A DNA stretch of 64,000 nucleotides from Autumnicola sp041679265 (GTDB lineage: Bacteria; Bacteroidota; Bacteroidia; Flavobacteriales; Flavobacteriaceae): positions 248,001 through 312,000 of the forward strand of contig NZ_JBGFSM010000001.1 of the NCBI RefSeq assembly GCF_041679265.1, read 5' to 3'. Below, in pieces: positions 25,467 to 34,207 of this stretch (position 1 is the first letter of the stretch; each line of letters starts with the position of its first letter). The notes beneath the pieces were generated by a model, which saw only the letters and a program-made list of their open reading frames with translations, did not search any database and was not told the DNA's origin. Made by a program: the position numbers and the translations under genes.

Positions 25467-25913
25467 ATGAGAATTTTACGCACCCAGGCGGACCATCCCA
25501 AATTTATCACGCTGGTAAAATTACTGGATGCCGATCTTGCAATTAGAGATGGCGAGGAACATTCCTTTTATGACCAGTTTAACAAGCTAAATAGCATAAA
25601 ACACGTGGTACTGCTTTTTGAAGATGAACGTGCGGTATGCTGCGGTGCTATAAAAGAATTTGAAATGGGCAGTATGGAGATAAAAAGGATGTTTACCATG
25701 CCTGATCACCGTGGAAGAGGCCTGGCCGGCTTGGTATTAAAGGAGCTGGAAAAATGGGCTGGTGAACTTGGCTTTTCCAGGTGTATACTGGAAACCGGAA
25801 TCAGGCAGCCAGAAGCCATTGCGCTTTATAAAAAGAACGGTTACAGGCTTATTCCAAATTACGGCCAGTATATTGGTGTTGAAAATAGTGTGTGCTTTGA
25901 AAAATTGCTATAA
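25467..25913 (+). CDS. GNAT family N-acetyltransferase
   Basis: The 148-residue protein has the GNAT acetyl-CoA binding loop MPDHRGRGLAGLVLKELEKW near residues 78-97 (R/Q-x-x-G-x-G/A), preceded by beta strand EIKRMFTM and followed by CILETGIRQPEAIALYKKNGY. The fold transfers acetyl groups to an amine; the substrate cannot be told. The start ATG is 18 bp after an AT-rich stretch without a clear promoter. It stands alone. A polyamine or amino-acid substrate is possible but there is no evidence. Confidence 0.88.
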   Translation: MRILRTQADHPKFITLVKLLDADLAIRDGEEHSFYDQFNKLNSIKHVVLLFEDERAVCCGAIKEFEMGSMEIKRMFTMPDHRGRGLAGLVLKELEKWAGELGFSRCILETGIRQPEAIALYKKNGYRLIPNYGQYIGVENSVCFEKLL

Positions 25914-26063
25914 CTTTTTTAAACCTCTTTCGCTCTATTGAAACCTTTAGACTTTTAAAAGGAATATAAAATTTGCTATTTAAAGCTGAAATAGGGCTGG
26001 AAAAAGCACTTTATGAATGCTCTTTAAAACAAAGGACGCCAAATATAAAATGTAGTGAACTAA

Positions 26064-26318
26064 TTAAATACTGCAGCAATGTTTGCAAACTTCTACATGT
26101 TCAAATTTTTCCTTCCCGGCAGTAATAACTTCTCCTATTTCCTGAAAATGCCCCAGTTTTATCCTTCCCGTTTCCTCCGGTAACAACTCGCAAAATTCTG
26201 CATGAATAACATGAGAATTGTTGATCCTGCTTTTCTTTCCAATAAAAAAACAAAATTCGTACTCCTTCTTTTGTAAAGGAAGCAGAAGCTGATTAAGAAA
26301 TAGGCTAATAAAACTCAA
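26064..26318 (-). CDS. Small cysteine-containing hypothetical protein
   Basis: The 84-residue frame has a C-terminal part with HVIHAEFCELLPEETGRIKLG, then VEVCKHCC. It resembles a short Bacteroidota family that pairs an early His/Cys with a terminal CxxCC. That pattern suggests a small metal or Fe-S binding domain. The first 25 residues look less like coding sequence, so translation may start later. It lies on the opposite strand from GNAT and IorA, with no operon partner. The call is tentative. Confidence 0.5.
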   Translation of the reverse strand: MSFISLFLNQLLLPLQKKEYEFCFFIGKKSRINNSHVIHAEFCELLPEETGRIKLGHFQEIGEVITAGKEKFEHVEVCKHCCSI

Positions 26319-26739
26319 AGGAAATTTTTTTCAAAAATAATTTTCCTCATTCTTCCGAATGTTTAGAAAAAATTAACAAGTAGACCCTATTTTTTATTTT
26401 AATGTTAATCTTAAAAGTGAGTTGTGCACAGGATTAAAAATTAAATCCCTGCCTATCTTAAGCTTTCCCCAGTCCGTTTAAATCTATATTCCTGCTTCGG
26501 GCATCGCGTTATTCCTGCAACCAATAATTCAAGTACATGTGGAAGAAGCTAACCTGTTTTTATTTTAACTAAGGTTTACTTTTCGAATCTTTTAGGTGAA
26601 AAAGAAAGATAACAGGTAATGTTTCCTGTAATAGAAATTCCCACTTAGAAAGATTCATTAAAATTTCATGAGAATTAATTTCTAATTTTCAGGGACTGAA
26701 AAGAAATAAATTTGTTATTTTTTACAAAAAATTAAGATC
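26319..26739. other. Intergenic region upstream of the IorAB genes
   Basis: This 421-bp gap is AT-rich and has no credible ORF. The only site I see is the promoter-like TAAATTTG box at 26707-26714 just before the iorA-like gene. Confidence 0.6.
26707..26714 (+). promoter_or_regulatory. Bacteroidota -7 box for the iorAB-like genes
   Basis: TAAATTTG matches the TANNTTTG -7 consensus and lies 26 bp upstream of the ATG at 26740. A clear TTTG -33 box at the usual 19-base spacing is not seen, so the site is tentative. Confidence 0.4.
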
Positions 26740-27204
26740 ATGGCAGAATTGAATATCAAAATAAACGGAAAGGATCAGACAGTGGATGTAGATCCCAGTA
26801 CTCCTTTACTTTGGGTTTTAAGAGATCATCTGAAACTAGTGGGTACAAAATACGGCTGCGGAATTGCCCAATGTGGAGCATGTACAGTTCATTTTAATGG
26901 CTCTGCCGTAAGATCCTGCCAAATCCCTGTCTCCTCTGCTGCAGATAATGAGATCACCACTATAGAAGGACTTTCTGAAAACGGCGATCATCCTGTGCAG
27001 CAGGCATGGCTGGAGCAGGATGTGCCACAGTGTGGTTATTGCCAGGCAGGACAAATTATGTCTGCTGCCGCTTTACTAAAGCGCAATCCTTCCCCCAGTG
27101 ATTCTGAGATTGAAAATGCGATGAATGGAAATATTTGCCGTTGCGGGACTTATACCAGAATAAAAGCTGCAATAAAATCGGCTTCCAATTCTCAAATCGC
27201 TTAA
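26740..27204 (+). CDS. 2Fe-2S subunit of a molybdenum hydroxylase (IorA-like)
   Basis: The 154-residue protein is the small subunit of a xanthine-dehydrogenase-family enzyme. It has a plant-type ferredoxin cluster (CGIAQCGACTVHFNG near residues 40-54 with a further Cys near 66) and a C-terminal 2Fe-2S domain (QCGYCQAGQIM near 92-102 and GNICRCGTYTRI near 130-141). It relays electrons from the molybdopterin subunit encoded 19 bp downstream. There is no FAD subunit gene, as expected for isoquinoline-oxidoreductase-type enzymes that use a cytochrome or other acceptor. Confidence 0.93.
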   Translation: MAELNIKINGKDQTVDVDPSTPLLWVLRDHLKLVGTKYGCGIAQCGACTVHFNGSAVRSCQIPVSSAADNEITTIEGLSENGDHPVQQAWLEQDVPQCGYCQAGQIMSAAALLKRNPSPSDSEIENAMNGNICRCGTYTRIKAAIKSASNSQIA

Positions 27205-27223
27205 ACCATAAAAACACTTAAAG

Positions 27224-29503
27224 ATGAGCAAAGTAAAAACAGGCATAGGCAGAAGATCCTTTATAAAAAGTGTTTCTTTAGCCGGGGGAGGATTGATTCT
27301 TGGATTTAACTGGCTTGCCTGCAACAGGGCCAGCGAAGAAGAGACCACCAAAGAAATGGCCATGCAAATGCCCGAAGAGTGGTTTGAATTAAATGGCTAT
27401 CTTAAAATTGGCGACAACGGAGTGGTGACTATCTATTCCCCAAACCCTGAAATTGGTCAGAATGTTAAAACATCCATGCCCATGATTGTAGCCGAAGAGC
27501 TTGATGTGGACTGGAGCAATGTTATTGTTGAACAGGCACCGCTAAATACAGCTATTTTCACCCGTCAAATTGCCGGCGGCAGCCAGTCTATACGGCAAGG
27601 CTGGAAATCCCTGCGAATGGCCGGGGCCACTGCAAGGCAGATGTTGCTTACGGCTGCAGGCAGCCAGTGGGATGTTCCGGTTTCTGAACTTAGCGTAAAA
27701 GAAGGGGTTATAACCCATTCCGGAAGCGGTAAATCACTTAGCTACGGTGAAATTGCCAAAGCCGCCGCACAGGTAGAAGTTCCAGTGGAGGTAGAATTAA
27801 AGAATAATGATGATTTTAATATTATTGGTACCCCCAGGAAAAATGTTGACGCGAAAAAAATTGTAACAGGACAACCTCTGTATGGATTAGACACATATAG
27901 AGAGGGAATGTTAATTGCCATGATCGTGCAACCTCCCGCCTTTGGAATGCAATTCAAAACTATGGATGCAGAAAAGGTAAAAGAAATGCCAGGGATTACC
28001 GATGTTTTTACCATTAACACCTATCCCGAAGATATGGAGAAAGAATGGTCTGATGTGACTGCTTTCCCCAAACTTGTAGTGGTGGTGGGAGAATCTACCT
28101 GGCAGGTAATGCAGGCCAAGAAAGCTTTACATGTGGAATGGGATCTGAACCCCGAACTGACCAAGGAGATTGAAATCCTGGAAAAATCTGCAGGCATGGA
28201 AGATGTAAGCGGATTAGAAAGCAGCCCGGTTCACAGTTCCCTTATGGCACAGGTAGGGCCCGGAGAATCTGAAGTAGTACGTAAGAACGGAAATCCGGAA
28301 AAAGCTTTTAAAAATGCTGCCCGGGTAATAGAACGTACATACTCCTGCCCTTTCCTTGCACATAATTGTATGGAGCCTATGAATTTTTTCGCTGATGTCA
28401 CTGACGATCATGCGGAATTATACGGCCCAATACAAACTCCTGAATTTGCTGAAAAAAGCGTAAACAAACGCCTGGGAATAGATCTTGAAAATATTGACGT
28501 GAAGATGAGCCGTATGGGCGGAGGATTTGGACGAAGGCTCTATGGTAATTTTCTTGTTGAGGCTGCTGTAATTTCAAAAAAACTGGGCAAACCTGTAAAA
28601 CTGGTTTATTCCCGTGAAGATGATATGACCAATGGAGTCTACCGCCCGGCCTACCAGGTCACCTATCGTGCTGCGCTGGATGGGAAAAATAATATTACCG
28701 CTTTTCATGTAAATGCAGGTGGAATTACAGAAAGCCCATTGTTTGCAAACCGCTTTCCTGCCGGAGCTATTGAAAACTATCTGGCAGAAAGCTGGACCAT
28801 CAATTCAAATATTTCCACCGGTGCCTTCCGGGCACCAAGGTCCAATTTTATTGCCGGTGCAGAACAGTCGTTTCTAGATGAACTAGCTGAAGAAACCGGG
28901 AAAGATCCTATAGAATTCCGATTGGAATTGCTGGAAAAAGCTAAAAATAATCCTGTTGGAGAAGATAACGATTATGATGCTGGGCGCTATGCGGGAGTGC
29001 TTAAACTGGTAAGGGACAAGGCTGGCTGGGAAAGTAACAATACAAACTTGAGCAGGGGAGTGTCTGCCTATTATTGCCATAATTCCTATGTGGCACAAAT
29101 CCTGGAGATGACGGTTGAAAATAATGAACCTGTTATTGATAGGGTAACCTGTGCCGTAGATTGCGGAATTGTGGTAAATCCCGAAGCTGCTAAAAATATG
29201 GTTGAAGGTGGGACTATAGATGGAATAGGGCACGCGCTTTATAGCGAGATAACTTTTAGTGATGGTGTGCCACAGCAAAATAATTTTGATACTTACAGGC
29301 TTATTCGCCATAAGGAGGCCCCTGCTAAAGTCTCGGTTTATTTTGTTGAAAATGGAATTGATCCCACAGGACTTGGGGAACCTCCTTTCCCTCCCGTTCA
29401 GGGTGCTCTGGCTAACGCACTTTATAGGGCCACAGGAAAAAGATTCTATAAACAACCTTTTATTTCTGAATTGAAAAATGAAAGCAGAACGCTTAAAACC
29501 TAG
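27224..29503 (+). CDS. Molybdopterin-binding subunit of a molybdenum hydroxylase (IorB-like)
   Basis: The 759-residue large subunit starts with a twin-arginine export signal: GRRSFIKSVSLAGGGLILG near residues 9-27, so the folded enzyme is probably exported. A Cys in FNWLACNRAS near 33 might be a lipidation site, but that is less certain. The aldehyde oxidase/xanthine dehydrogenase domain has SRMGGGFGRRLYG near 429-441 and GLGEPPFPPVQGALANA near 723-739, which hold molybdenum cofactor contacts. It should oxidise an N-heterocycle or aldehyde in the periplasm. Substrate is unknown. Confidence 0.92.
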   Translation: MSKVKTGIGRRSFIKSVSLAGGGLILGFNWLACNRASEEETTKEMAMQMPEEWFELNGYLKIGDNGVVTIYSPNPEIGQNVKTSMPMIVAEELDVDWSNVIVEQAPLNTAIFTRQIAGGSQSIRQGWKSLRMAGATARQMLLTAAGSQWDVPVSELSVKEGVITHSGSGKSLSYGEIAKAAAQVEVPVEVELKNNDDFNIIGTPRKNVDAKKIVTGQPLYGLDTYREGMLIAMIVQPPAFGMQFKTMDAEKVKEMPGITDVFTINTYPEDMEKEWSDVTAFPKLVVVVGESTWQVMQAKKALHVEWDLNPELTKEIEILEKSAGMEDVSGLESSPVHSSLMAQVGPGESEVVRKNGNPEKAFKNAARVIERTYSCPFLAHNCMEPMNFFADVTDDHAELYGPIQTPEFAEKSVNKRLGIDLENIDVKMSRMGGGFGRRLYGNFLVEAAVISKKLGKPVKLVYSREDDMTNGVYRPAYQVTYRAALDGKNNITAFHVNAGGITESPLFANRFPAGAIENYLAESWTINSNISTGAFRAPRSNFIAGAEQSFLDELAEETGKDPIEFRLELLEKAKNNPVGEDNDYDAGRYAGVLKLVRDKAGWESNNTNLSRGVSAYYCHNSYVAQILEMTVENNEPVIDRVTCAVDCGIVVNPEAAKNMVEGGTIDGIGHALYSEITFSDGVPQQNNFDTYRLIRHKEAPAKVSVYFVENGIDPTGLGEPPFPPVQGALANALYRATGKRFYKQPFISELKNESRTLKT

Positions 29504-29605
29504 TTTTCCAGCCTCTACTTTTCTGAAGAAGATGAAAAAATAGACCCTGCTACATAATATCAGGTAGCAAAGACTTTTGCTTAAACCTGAAGTTAGTAAT
29601 AAAGC

Positions 29606-29640
29606 ATGACCTGTTTTTATGAATTTGTAAAACAGGTCAT
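29606..29640 (+). terminator. Perfect 12-bp hairpin after the IorB-like gene
   Basis: ATGACCTGTTTT at 29606-29617 and AAAACAGGTCAT at 29629-29640 form a perfect 12-bp stem with an 11-base loop. A T-rich stretch (TTCTTCTTTTT) follows on the plus strand, so it should end the iorAB-like transcript. The right arm overlaps the stop codon of the convergent dedA-like gene, so it may also act for that gene. Confidence 0.8.
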
Positions 29641-30305
29641 TTCTTCTTTTTGCTTTTTTTCCCCTTAAAAAACTGGAAAGCCACAGGGAGAAGAGAAAGC
29701 ACTACTATTCCCAGAATTACTAGCTCAAAATTATTTTTCACAAAAGTAAGGTTACCAAAGAAGTATCCTACCAATACCAAGATCAGCACCCACATTATTC
29801 CCCCTATTACATTAAACCTTATAAATTTCCCATAATGCATATCTCCTATGCCTGCTACAAAAGGGGCAAAAGTTCTCACAATAGGAACAAAACGCGCAAG
29901 AATAATGGTCTTGGGACCATGCTTATCATAAAACGCTCTTGTTTTATCTATATGCTTTTCACTTACCAGGGGTTTCCCAAAAGCTTTCCATGCCAGCACT
30001 TTTAAGCCTATGGTTTTGCCAAGGTAATAGTTAAGGCTGTCCCCCATAATGGCCGCAGCAGCCATAATTAGCAGGACTATCCAGAGGTTTAATTCGGCGG
30101 TCTGTCCTGCATCATTTTGAACGCCTGCACAAAAAGAGCCTGCGGCAAACAGCAAAGAATCTCCCGGCAGGAATGGTAAAACCACCAGCCCTGTTTCAAT
30201 AAAAATGAAGGCAAATAAAACGGCATAAATCCAGAAACCATAATCCAGAATCATCGTAAATAAATGGCTATCCAGATGAAGAAAAAAATCTATAATATTA
30301 TTCAT
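29637..30305 (-). CDS. DedA/SNARE-associated family membrane protein
   Basis: The 222-residue protein has about five hydrophobic segments and typical DedA motifs: FIETGLVVLPFLPGDSLLFAAG near residues 35-56, GDSLNYYLGKTIG near 89-101 and RFVPIVRTFAPFVAGIGDM near 138-156. DedA proteins are membrane transporters linked to lipid (undecaprenyl phosphate or phospholipid) recycling and proton-motive-force maintenance. The C terminus is very basic (KGKKSKKKK). A PAP2 phosphatase gene lies 11 bp upstream on the same strand; both could handle polyprenyl or phospholipid phosphates together. Confidence 0.9.
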   Translation of the reverse strand: MNNIIDFFLHLDSHLFTMILDYGFWIYAVLFAFIFIETGLVVLPFLPGDSLLFAAGSFCAGVQNDAGQTAELNLWIVLLIMAAAAIMGDSLNYYLGKTIGLKVLAWKAFGKPLVSEKHIDKTRAFYDKHGPKTIILARFVPIVRTFAPFVAGIGDMHYGKFIRFNVIGGIMWVLILVLVGYFFGNLTFVKNNFELVILGIVVLSLLPVAFQFFKGKKSKKKK

Positions 30306-30316
30306 TTCATTTTATA

Positions 30317-30880
30317 TTAAAATCTGTAGGTAAAGCCTAATAAATACTGGCCATCATAACTATTGAAGGTGAGATCCATATGTTCCTGCTCGTAAGGAGT
30401 TGTAAAGATAAGCGAGCTTCCAATCCCAACCACTGCACCCGCCAGAATATCGTATCCATCATGCTTTTGCGCGTTTATTCGGCTAAATGCTGTAAATCCC
30501 GCCAAGGCGTAGGCAGGGATACTGTATTTAAAACCATAGCGCCCATGTATAAATGCAGCACTTTGAAAGGTGGCTGAAGTATGGCCTGAAGGAAAAGCTT
30601 TATCTCCACCGTGAAATGGCCTTGGTTTATTTAGGGCAAACTTTAAGCCTAAAGTTACGGCTTCATTCAGCAGAAAACCTTTAGTCATTTGCCAGGTACC
30701 TTCTTTATCTTTTAATATTAAAGTGGAAACAAAAGTGGTGGCTGGTATGGCATAAGCCAGCACATCACCCGCTGTTTTTATAGTAGGATTTTTGGGTTCT
30801 ATAAGCTGGGAATGGCCTGTAAAGGAGATACACAGCAGAAATAAAAATACCCATATAAAATTCTTCAGTTTTAATTCCAT
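30317..30880 (-). CDS. PAP2 superfamily phosphatase
   Basis: A 187-residue protein with an N-terminal signal peptide (to about residue 24) and the full PAP2 triad. These are KFALNKPRP near residues 80-88, PSGHTSATF near 98-106 and SRINAQKHDGYD near 133-144, giving the conserved Lys, Arg, His and Asp. It should remove phosphate from a lipid or small molecule in the periplasm or outer face. It is shorter in membrane segments than typical UppP/PAP2 and may be periplasmic. It precedes the dedA-like gene by 11 bp, likely as an operon. Confidence 0.88.
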   Translation of the reverse strand: MELKLKNFIWVFLFLLCISFTGHSQLIEPKNPTIKTAGDVLAYAIPATTFVSTLILKDKEGTWQMTKGFLLNEAVTLGLKFALNKPRPFHGGDKAFPSGHTSATFQSAAFIHGRYGFKYSIPAYALAGFTAFSRINAQKHDGYDILAGAVVGIGSSLIFTTPYEQEHMDLTFNSYDGQYLLGFTYRF

Positions 30881-31355
30881 AAATTCTCTGTTTTAAACGA
30901 TTAGGAATCGGGATGCCATTCCTTTTGTTCCGATGGATGCACCAGTAATTTTAGAAAACCTCAGCTTACTAATTATTTTGATCTGGCAGCAACCTTTTCC
31001 ACGAAAGATTGTCCTTCAATTCCTTAGCATATTTCAACTAATGGAGAGCGAAAGTAAGATGGAATTCTAAAGTTTACCTTAAGATTGGAACTAATGTGAA
31101 TGCTTAACTTCCTTATCGCACAGGAATAAATTTATTTAATCCCGTTCCTAAAGTTTTAGAGTATATACAGATCCCTCTGCAGAATGAAGAAAAAAGTCTC
31201 AGGAAAATTCTTAAGAGGGATTTAAATAGATTCAATCTTACCGGAACAGTGCATGGGAGAGTAGTCTTTTTTATTATGAAAACCTGCATCATGGTGTGTA
31301 TTTAGAGAAGTTAATGACAACATTTTTTTAATATCTTAGTTCAATACCCTTTAGA
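30881..31355. other. Intergenic region between PAP2 and DASS genes
   Basis: This 475-bp stretch separates two divergent genes. It is AT-rich and contains no credible ORF on either strand. I see no matching TTTG-N19-TANNTTTG pair, no strong palindrome and no repeat in it. Confidence 0.6.
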
Positions 31356-32846
31356 ATGAAAGATCACTACAAATTAATTTCCCTTTTAGCAGGACCATTA
31401 ATTTTCCTGGTTTTACAAGGACCTGAAAATCCCGAGGGCTTACCTGCCCCTGCCTGGGATGTACTATGCGTGACTCTTTGGATGGCGCTTTGGTGGGTAA
31501 CCGAAGTGGTACCTATTGCCGTTACCGCATTGCTTCCCATCGCTCTTTTCCCATTAACCGGAGCACTGGAAATTGGAACGGTTACCAATGCTTATGGAGA
31601 CAAATATATATTCCTGTACCTGGGGGGCTTTTTGCTGGCAATAGCCATTGAAAAATGGAACCTGCACCGCCGTATTGCCCTTTCGGTAATCATGCTAATT
31701 GGAACTAATATGAAATTGATCCTTCTTGGGTTTATGGTTGCCACAGCTTTTCTCTCTATGTGGATTTCCAATACCGCAACTTCTGTAATGATGCTTCCTA
31801 TTGGAACGGCCATGCTGGGAGAGCTGCAGGAAAACCCGGATACATTTAAAAATAATCATTCCGTTTTTGGCAAGGCTTTAATGTTGGGAATAGCGTATAG
31901 CGCCTCTATTGGTGGAATTGCCACCTTAATAGGAACTCCGCCTAATTTAGTCTTAGCAGGAATTATGGAAAAAATGTTTGGAATAGAAATTAGTTTTTTG
32001 GAGTGGCTAAAAATAGGCTTACCCGTATCCCTCTTGTTATTGTTTATCTGCTGGAAATATCTCACAGGCTTTGCATTTGATTTTAAAGACATTAAAGTGC
32101 CCGGGGAGAAAAAGGAATTAGCTTCTATGTTACGTGATTTGGGAAGAATGGGTAGAGAAGAGAAAATTGTCCTGATTGTTTTTGCAGTTACTGCGCTGGC
32201 ATGGATTACAAGAAGTTTTCTTTTAGACTCCCTAATCCCTAATATTGATGATACTATTATTGCTATGGGTGCCGGAATTTTGCTCTTTGTTCTCCCCGCT
32301 GGTGAAAAGGGCAGCCGGTTGCTGAACTGGGAAGATACGGTAAGGATTCCATGGGGGATAATTATTCTATTTGGCGGCGGAATGGCCCTGGCTAAGGCTT
32401 TTGAAGTAAGCGGCCTTGCGATTTGGATAGGAGAGCAATTAACGAGCCTGGAAAATCTTCCATTTTTCCTTTTAATCCTGGTATTGGTCGCGGCAGTAAA
32501 CTTTTTAACTGAGGTTACCTCTAACCTTGCCACCACAGCCATGCTCTTACCCATTTTGGCTCCTATGGCTGTTGCCCTGGGAATCCATCCATATTTCCTG
32601 CTTGTGGCTGCTACATTGGCGGCATCCTGTGCCTTTATGCTCCCTGTGGCCACGCCTCCCAATGCGGTGGTATTTGGATCGGGTCACTTGAATATTCCCG
32701 ATATGGTAAAAGCAGGCATTTTTATGAATATAATTTCAATACTTCTTATAAGCCTCATCATCTATTATGTGCTGCCGGTAATTTGGGATATTCGTATGGA
32801 TGAGATTCCTCACCTTATCACAAGTCATCAATCTTACCCTCATTAA
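31356..32846 (+). CDS. DASS-family sodium/anion symporter
   Basis: This 496-residue membrane protein resembles divalent-anion:sodium symporters (SLC13/DASS). It has many hydrophobic segments and two SNT-type substrate/sodium motifs: WISNTATSVMMLPIGTAML near residues 136-154 and EVTSNLATTAMLLPILAPMA near 386-405. Related transporters import dicarboxylates or sulfate. Which anion is not decided by the motifs. It stands alone on the plus strand, next to a GC-rich palindrome at its 3' side. Confidence 0.9.
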   Translation: MKDHYKLISLLAGPLIFLVLQGPENPEGLPAPAWDVLCVTLWMALWWVTEVVPIAVTALLPIALFPLTGALEIGTVTNAYGDKYIFLYLGGFLLAIAIEKWNLHRRIALSVIMLIGTNMKLILLGFMVATAFLSMWISNTATSVMMLPIGTAMLGELQENPDTFKNNHSVFGKALMLGIAYSASIGGIATLIGTPPNLVLAGIMEKMFGIEISFLEWLKIGLPVSLLLLFICWKYLTGFAFDFKDIKVPGEKKELASMLRDLGRMGREEKIVLIVFAVTALAWITRSFLLDSLIPNIDDTIIAMGAGILLFVLPAGEKGSRLLNWEDTVRIPWGIIILFGGGMALAKAFEVSGLAIWIGEQLTSLENLPFFLLILVLVAAVNFLTEVTSNLATTAMLLPILAPMAVALGIHPYFLLVAATLAASCAFMLPVATPPNAVVFGSGHLNIPDMVKAGIFMNIISILLISLIIYYVLPVIWDIRMDEIPHLITSHQSYPH

Positions 32847-32937
32847 CAATTAATAGTTGTAATTTTTAGACGTACAGTTTTATTTTCTATTCAGGCTTAA
32901 TTCAGGCATTTGTTAAACCTTTACAAGCTGCGTGAGG

Positions 32938-32958
32938 CCTGCCGGGCCTTCAGGCAGG
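32938..32958. repeat. GC-rich palindromic element (REP-like)
   Basis: CCTGCCGG at 32938-32945 and CAGGCAGG at 32951-32958 bracket a short loop; the outer arms CCTGCC and GGCAGG are exact complements. A close relative of this element occurs at 55372-55390 (CCTGCCGG, then CAGGCAGG). The surrounding 32931-33000 is much richer in GC than the flanks. It lies between the DASS and alcohol dehydrogenase genes, which converge here. Confidence 0.7.
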
Positions 32959-33018
32959 GCAGTTAGCGCGTATAGCCGGCCCTAAAGGCGCGCCCTTATG
33001 AATAATAAGATTATAATT

Positions 33019-33990
33019 CTACTCCTTCTGAATGCTTACCAAAACATTTCCGGTTTTCTCGCCAGTGAGGACGTATTTATAGGCATCTCCTATCTCATTT
33101 AGCGAATACCTGTTTTTGTCTATTAAGGGATTAAATTTTCCGGTTTTCATCAAATCCATAGTAAATTCCATACTTTTTTTATGATGTAACGGAACAGGAA
33201 ATTTTACCTTTTTATTACTTCCAAATCCAGTGGTTACCGATAGAAAAAGATTTTCCATATTAGGACCCAATTCTGAAGAAATATAAGCGCCGCCCCTTTT
33301 TATTAAGTGTTTACATTTTGAGAACCGGCTTTTCCCAACAGTATCAAAAATAAAGTCATACTTTGCCCTTTTTTGGGTGAAATCATCCTTAGTATAATCT
33401 ATCACCTCATCTGCTCCAATAGATTTTACCACGTGGTTATCACGACCTTTGCAAACGGCCGTGACATACCCACCATAATATTTTACAAATTGCAGTGCTG
33501 CTGAACCTATAGCACCCGTGGCGCCATTAATAAGAACTTTATCTCCCTGCTTAAGGTTAACCTTATTGATGAAGTTAAGAGCATAATGCGCGCCTTCTAT
33601 GGCTGCCGCGGCTTGTTCAAGGGAAATATCTGTAGGAAGCTTAAGAATATTTTTCTTTTCCGGATAGGTGAAGAATTCAGCTTGTGAGGAAATACCATTA
33701 TCCCCAAAACCCCAAACGCGGTCGCCTGCTTTAAAAAGATTAACATTACTGCCGGTCTCTTCCACGATACCGCTGAAAACTGTACCGGGAATTTTTTTCT
33801 TTGGCTTGGGAAAACCAAGCATCAGTTTCATGATAAATGGTTTACCGGTAAGTATCGCACAATCTGTACGGTTTACGGTGGTATAAATTACCCGAATTAA
33901 CACCTCCTTGTTTCCCGGTTCAGGTTTTTCTACCTCTTCAATATTTATTACTTCGGCGGAACCATATTGATAACGAACTGCTGCCTTCAT
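33019..33990 (-). CDS. MDR-type zinc-independent alcohol dehydrogenase/quinone oxidoreductase
   Basis: The 323-residue protein matches the medium-chain dehydrogenase/reductase superfamily, quinone oxidoreductase branch. The N-terminal catalytic domain has VYTTVNRTDCAILTGKP near residues 35-51, and the Rossmann domain has LINGATGAIGSAALQFVKYYG near 153-173. It lacks the structural zinc cysteines. It likely reduces a quinone or an alpha,beta-unsaturated carbonyl with NADPH. It stands alone on the minus strand. Confidence 0.88.
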   Translation of the reverse strand: MKAAVRYQYGSAEVINIEEVEKPEPGNKEVLIRVIYTTVNRTDCAILTGKPFIMKLMLGFPKPKKKIPGTVFSGIVEETGSNVNLFKAGDRVWGFGDNGISSQAEFFTYPEKKNILKLPTDISLEQAAAAIEGAHYALNFINKVNLKQGDKVLINGATGAIGSAALQFVKYYGGYVTAVCKGRDNHVVKSIGADEVIDYTKDDFTQKRAKYDFIFDTVGKSRFSKCKHLIKRGGAYISSELGPNMENLFLSVTTGFGSNKKVKFPVPLHHKKSMEFTMDLMKTGKFNPLIDKNRYSLNEIGDAYKYVLTGEKTGNVLVSIQKE

Positions 33991-34145
33991 TTTTTTAAGC
34001 TGAAATTTTATTCTATAAAATACTGGTAATCAATTTTATAAAAATAAAAAATACAGTTGTTATTGAAGCCTATTTCTGAAATTTATGATTGAAAAATTTT
34101 AATGCTGATAATTGCAGGTTTAAAAGCAGGATTTACAGAAAAATA

Positions 34146-34188
34146 AAAAGTCGTGGAAAAACCATTTTTCAGAGTTTCCACGACTTTT
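34146..34188 (-). terminator. 14-bp hairpin terminator after gltD
   Basis: AAAAGTCGTGGAAA at 34146-34159 and TTTCCACGACTTTT at 34175-34188 pair perfectly over 14 bp with a 15-base loop. It lies 20 bp beyond the gltD stop on the minus strand and is followed by a T-rich run. It should terminate gltBD, and the A/T tails on both sides may make it bidirectional. Confidence 0.85.
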
Positions 34189-34207
34189 GTAATAGCGCAA
34201 TTTGTAT

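Noticed and set aside
31856..32662. 268-codon minus-strand ORF opposite the DASS transporter
   Set aside because: Shadow of the transporter: Ala/Lys/Arg-rich with no domain, and the transporter frame has clear membrane helices and SNT motifs.
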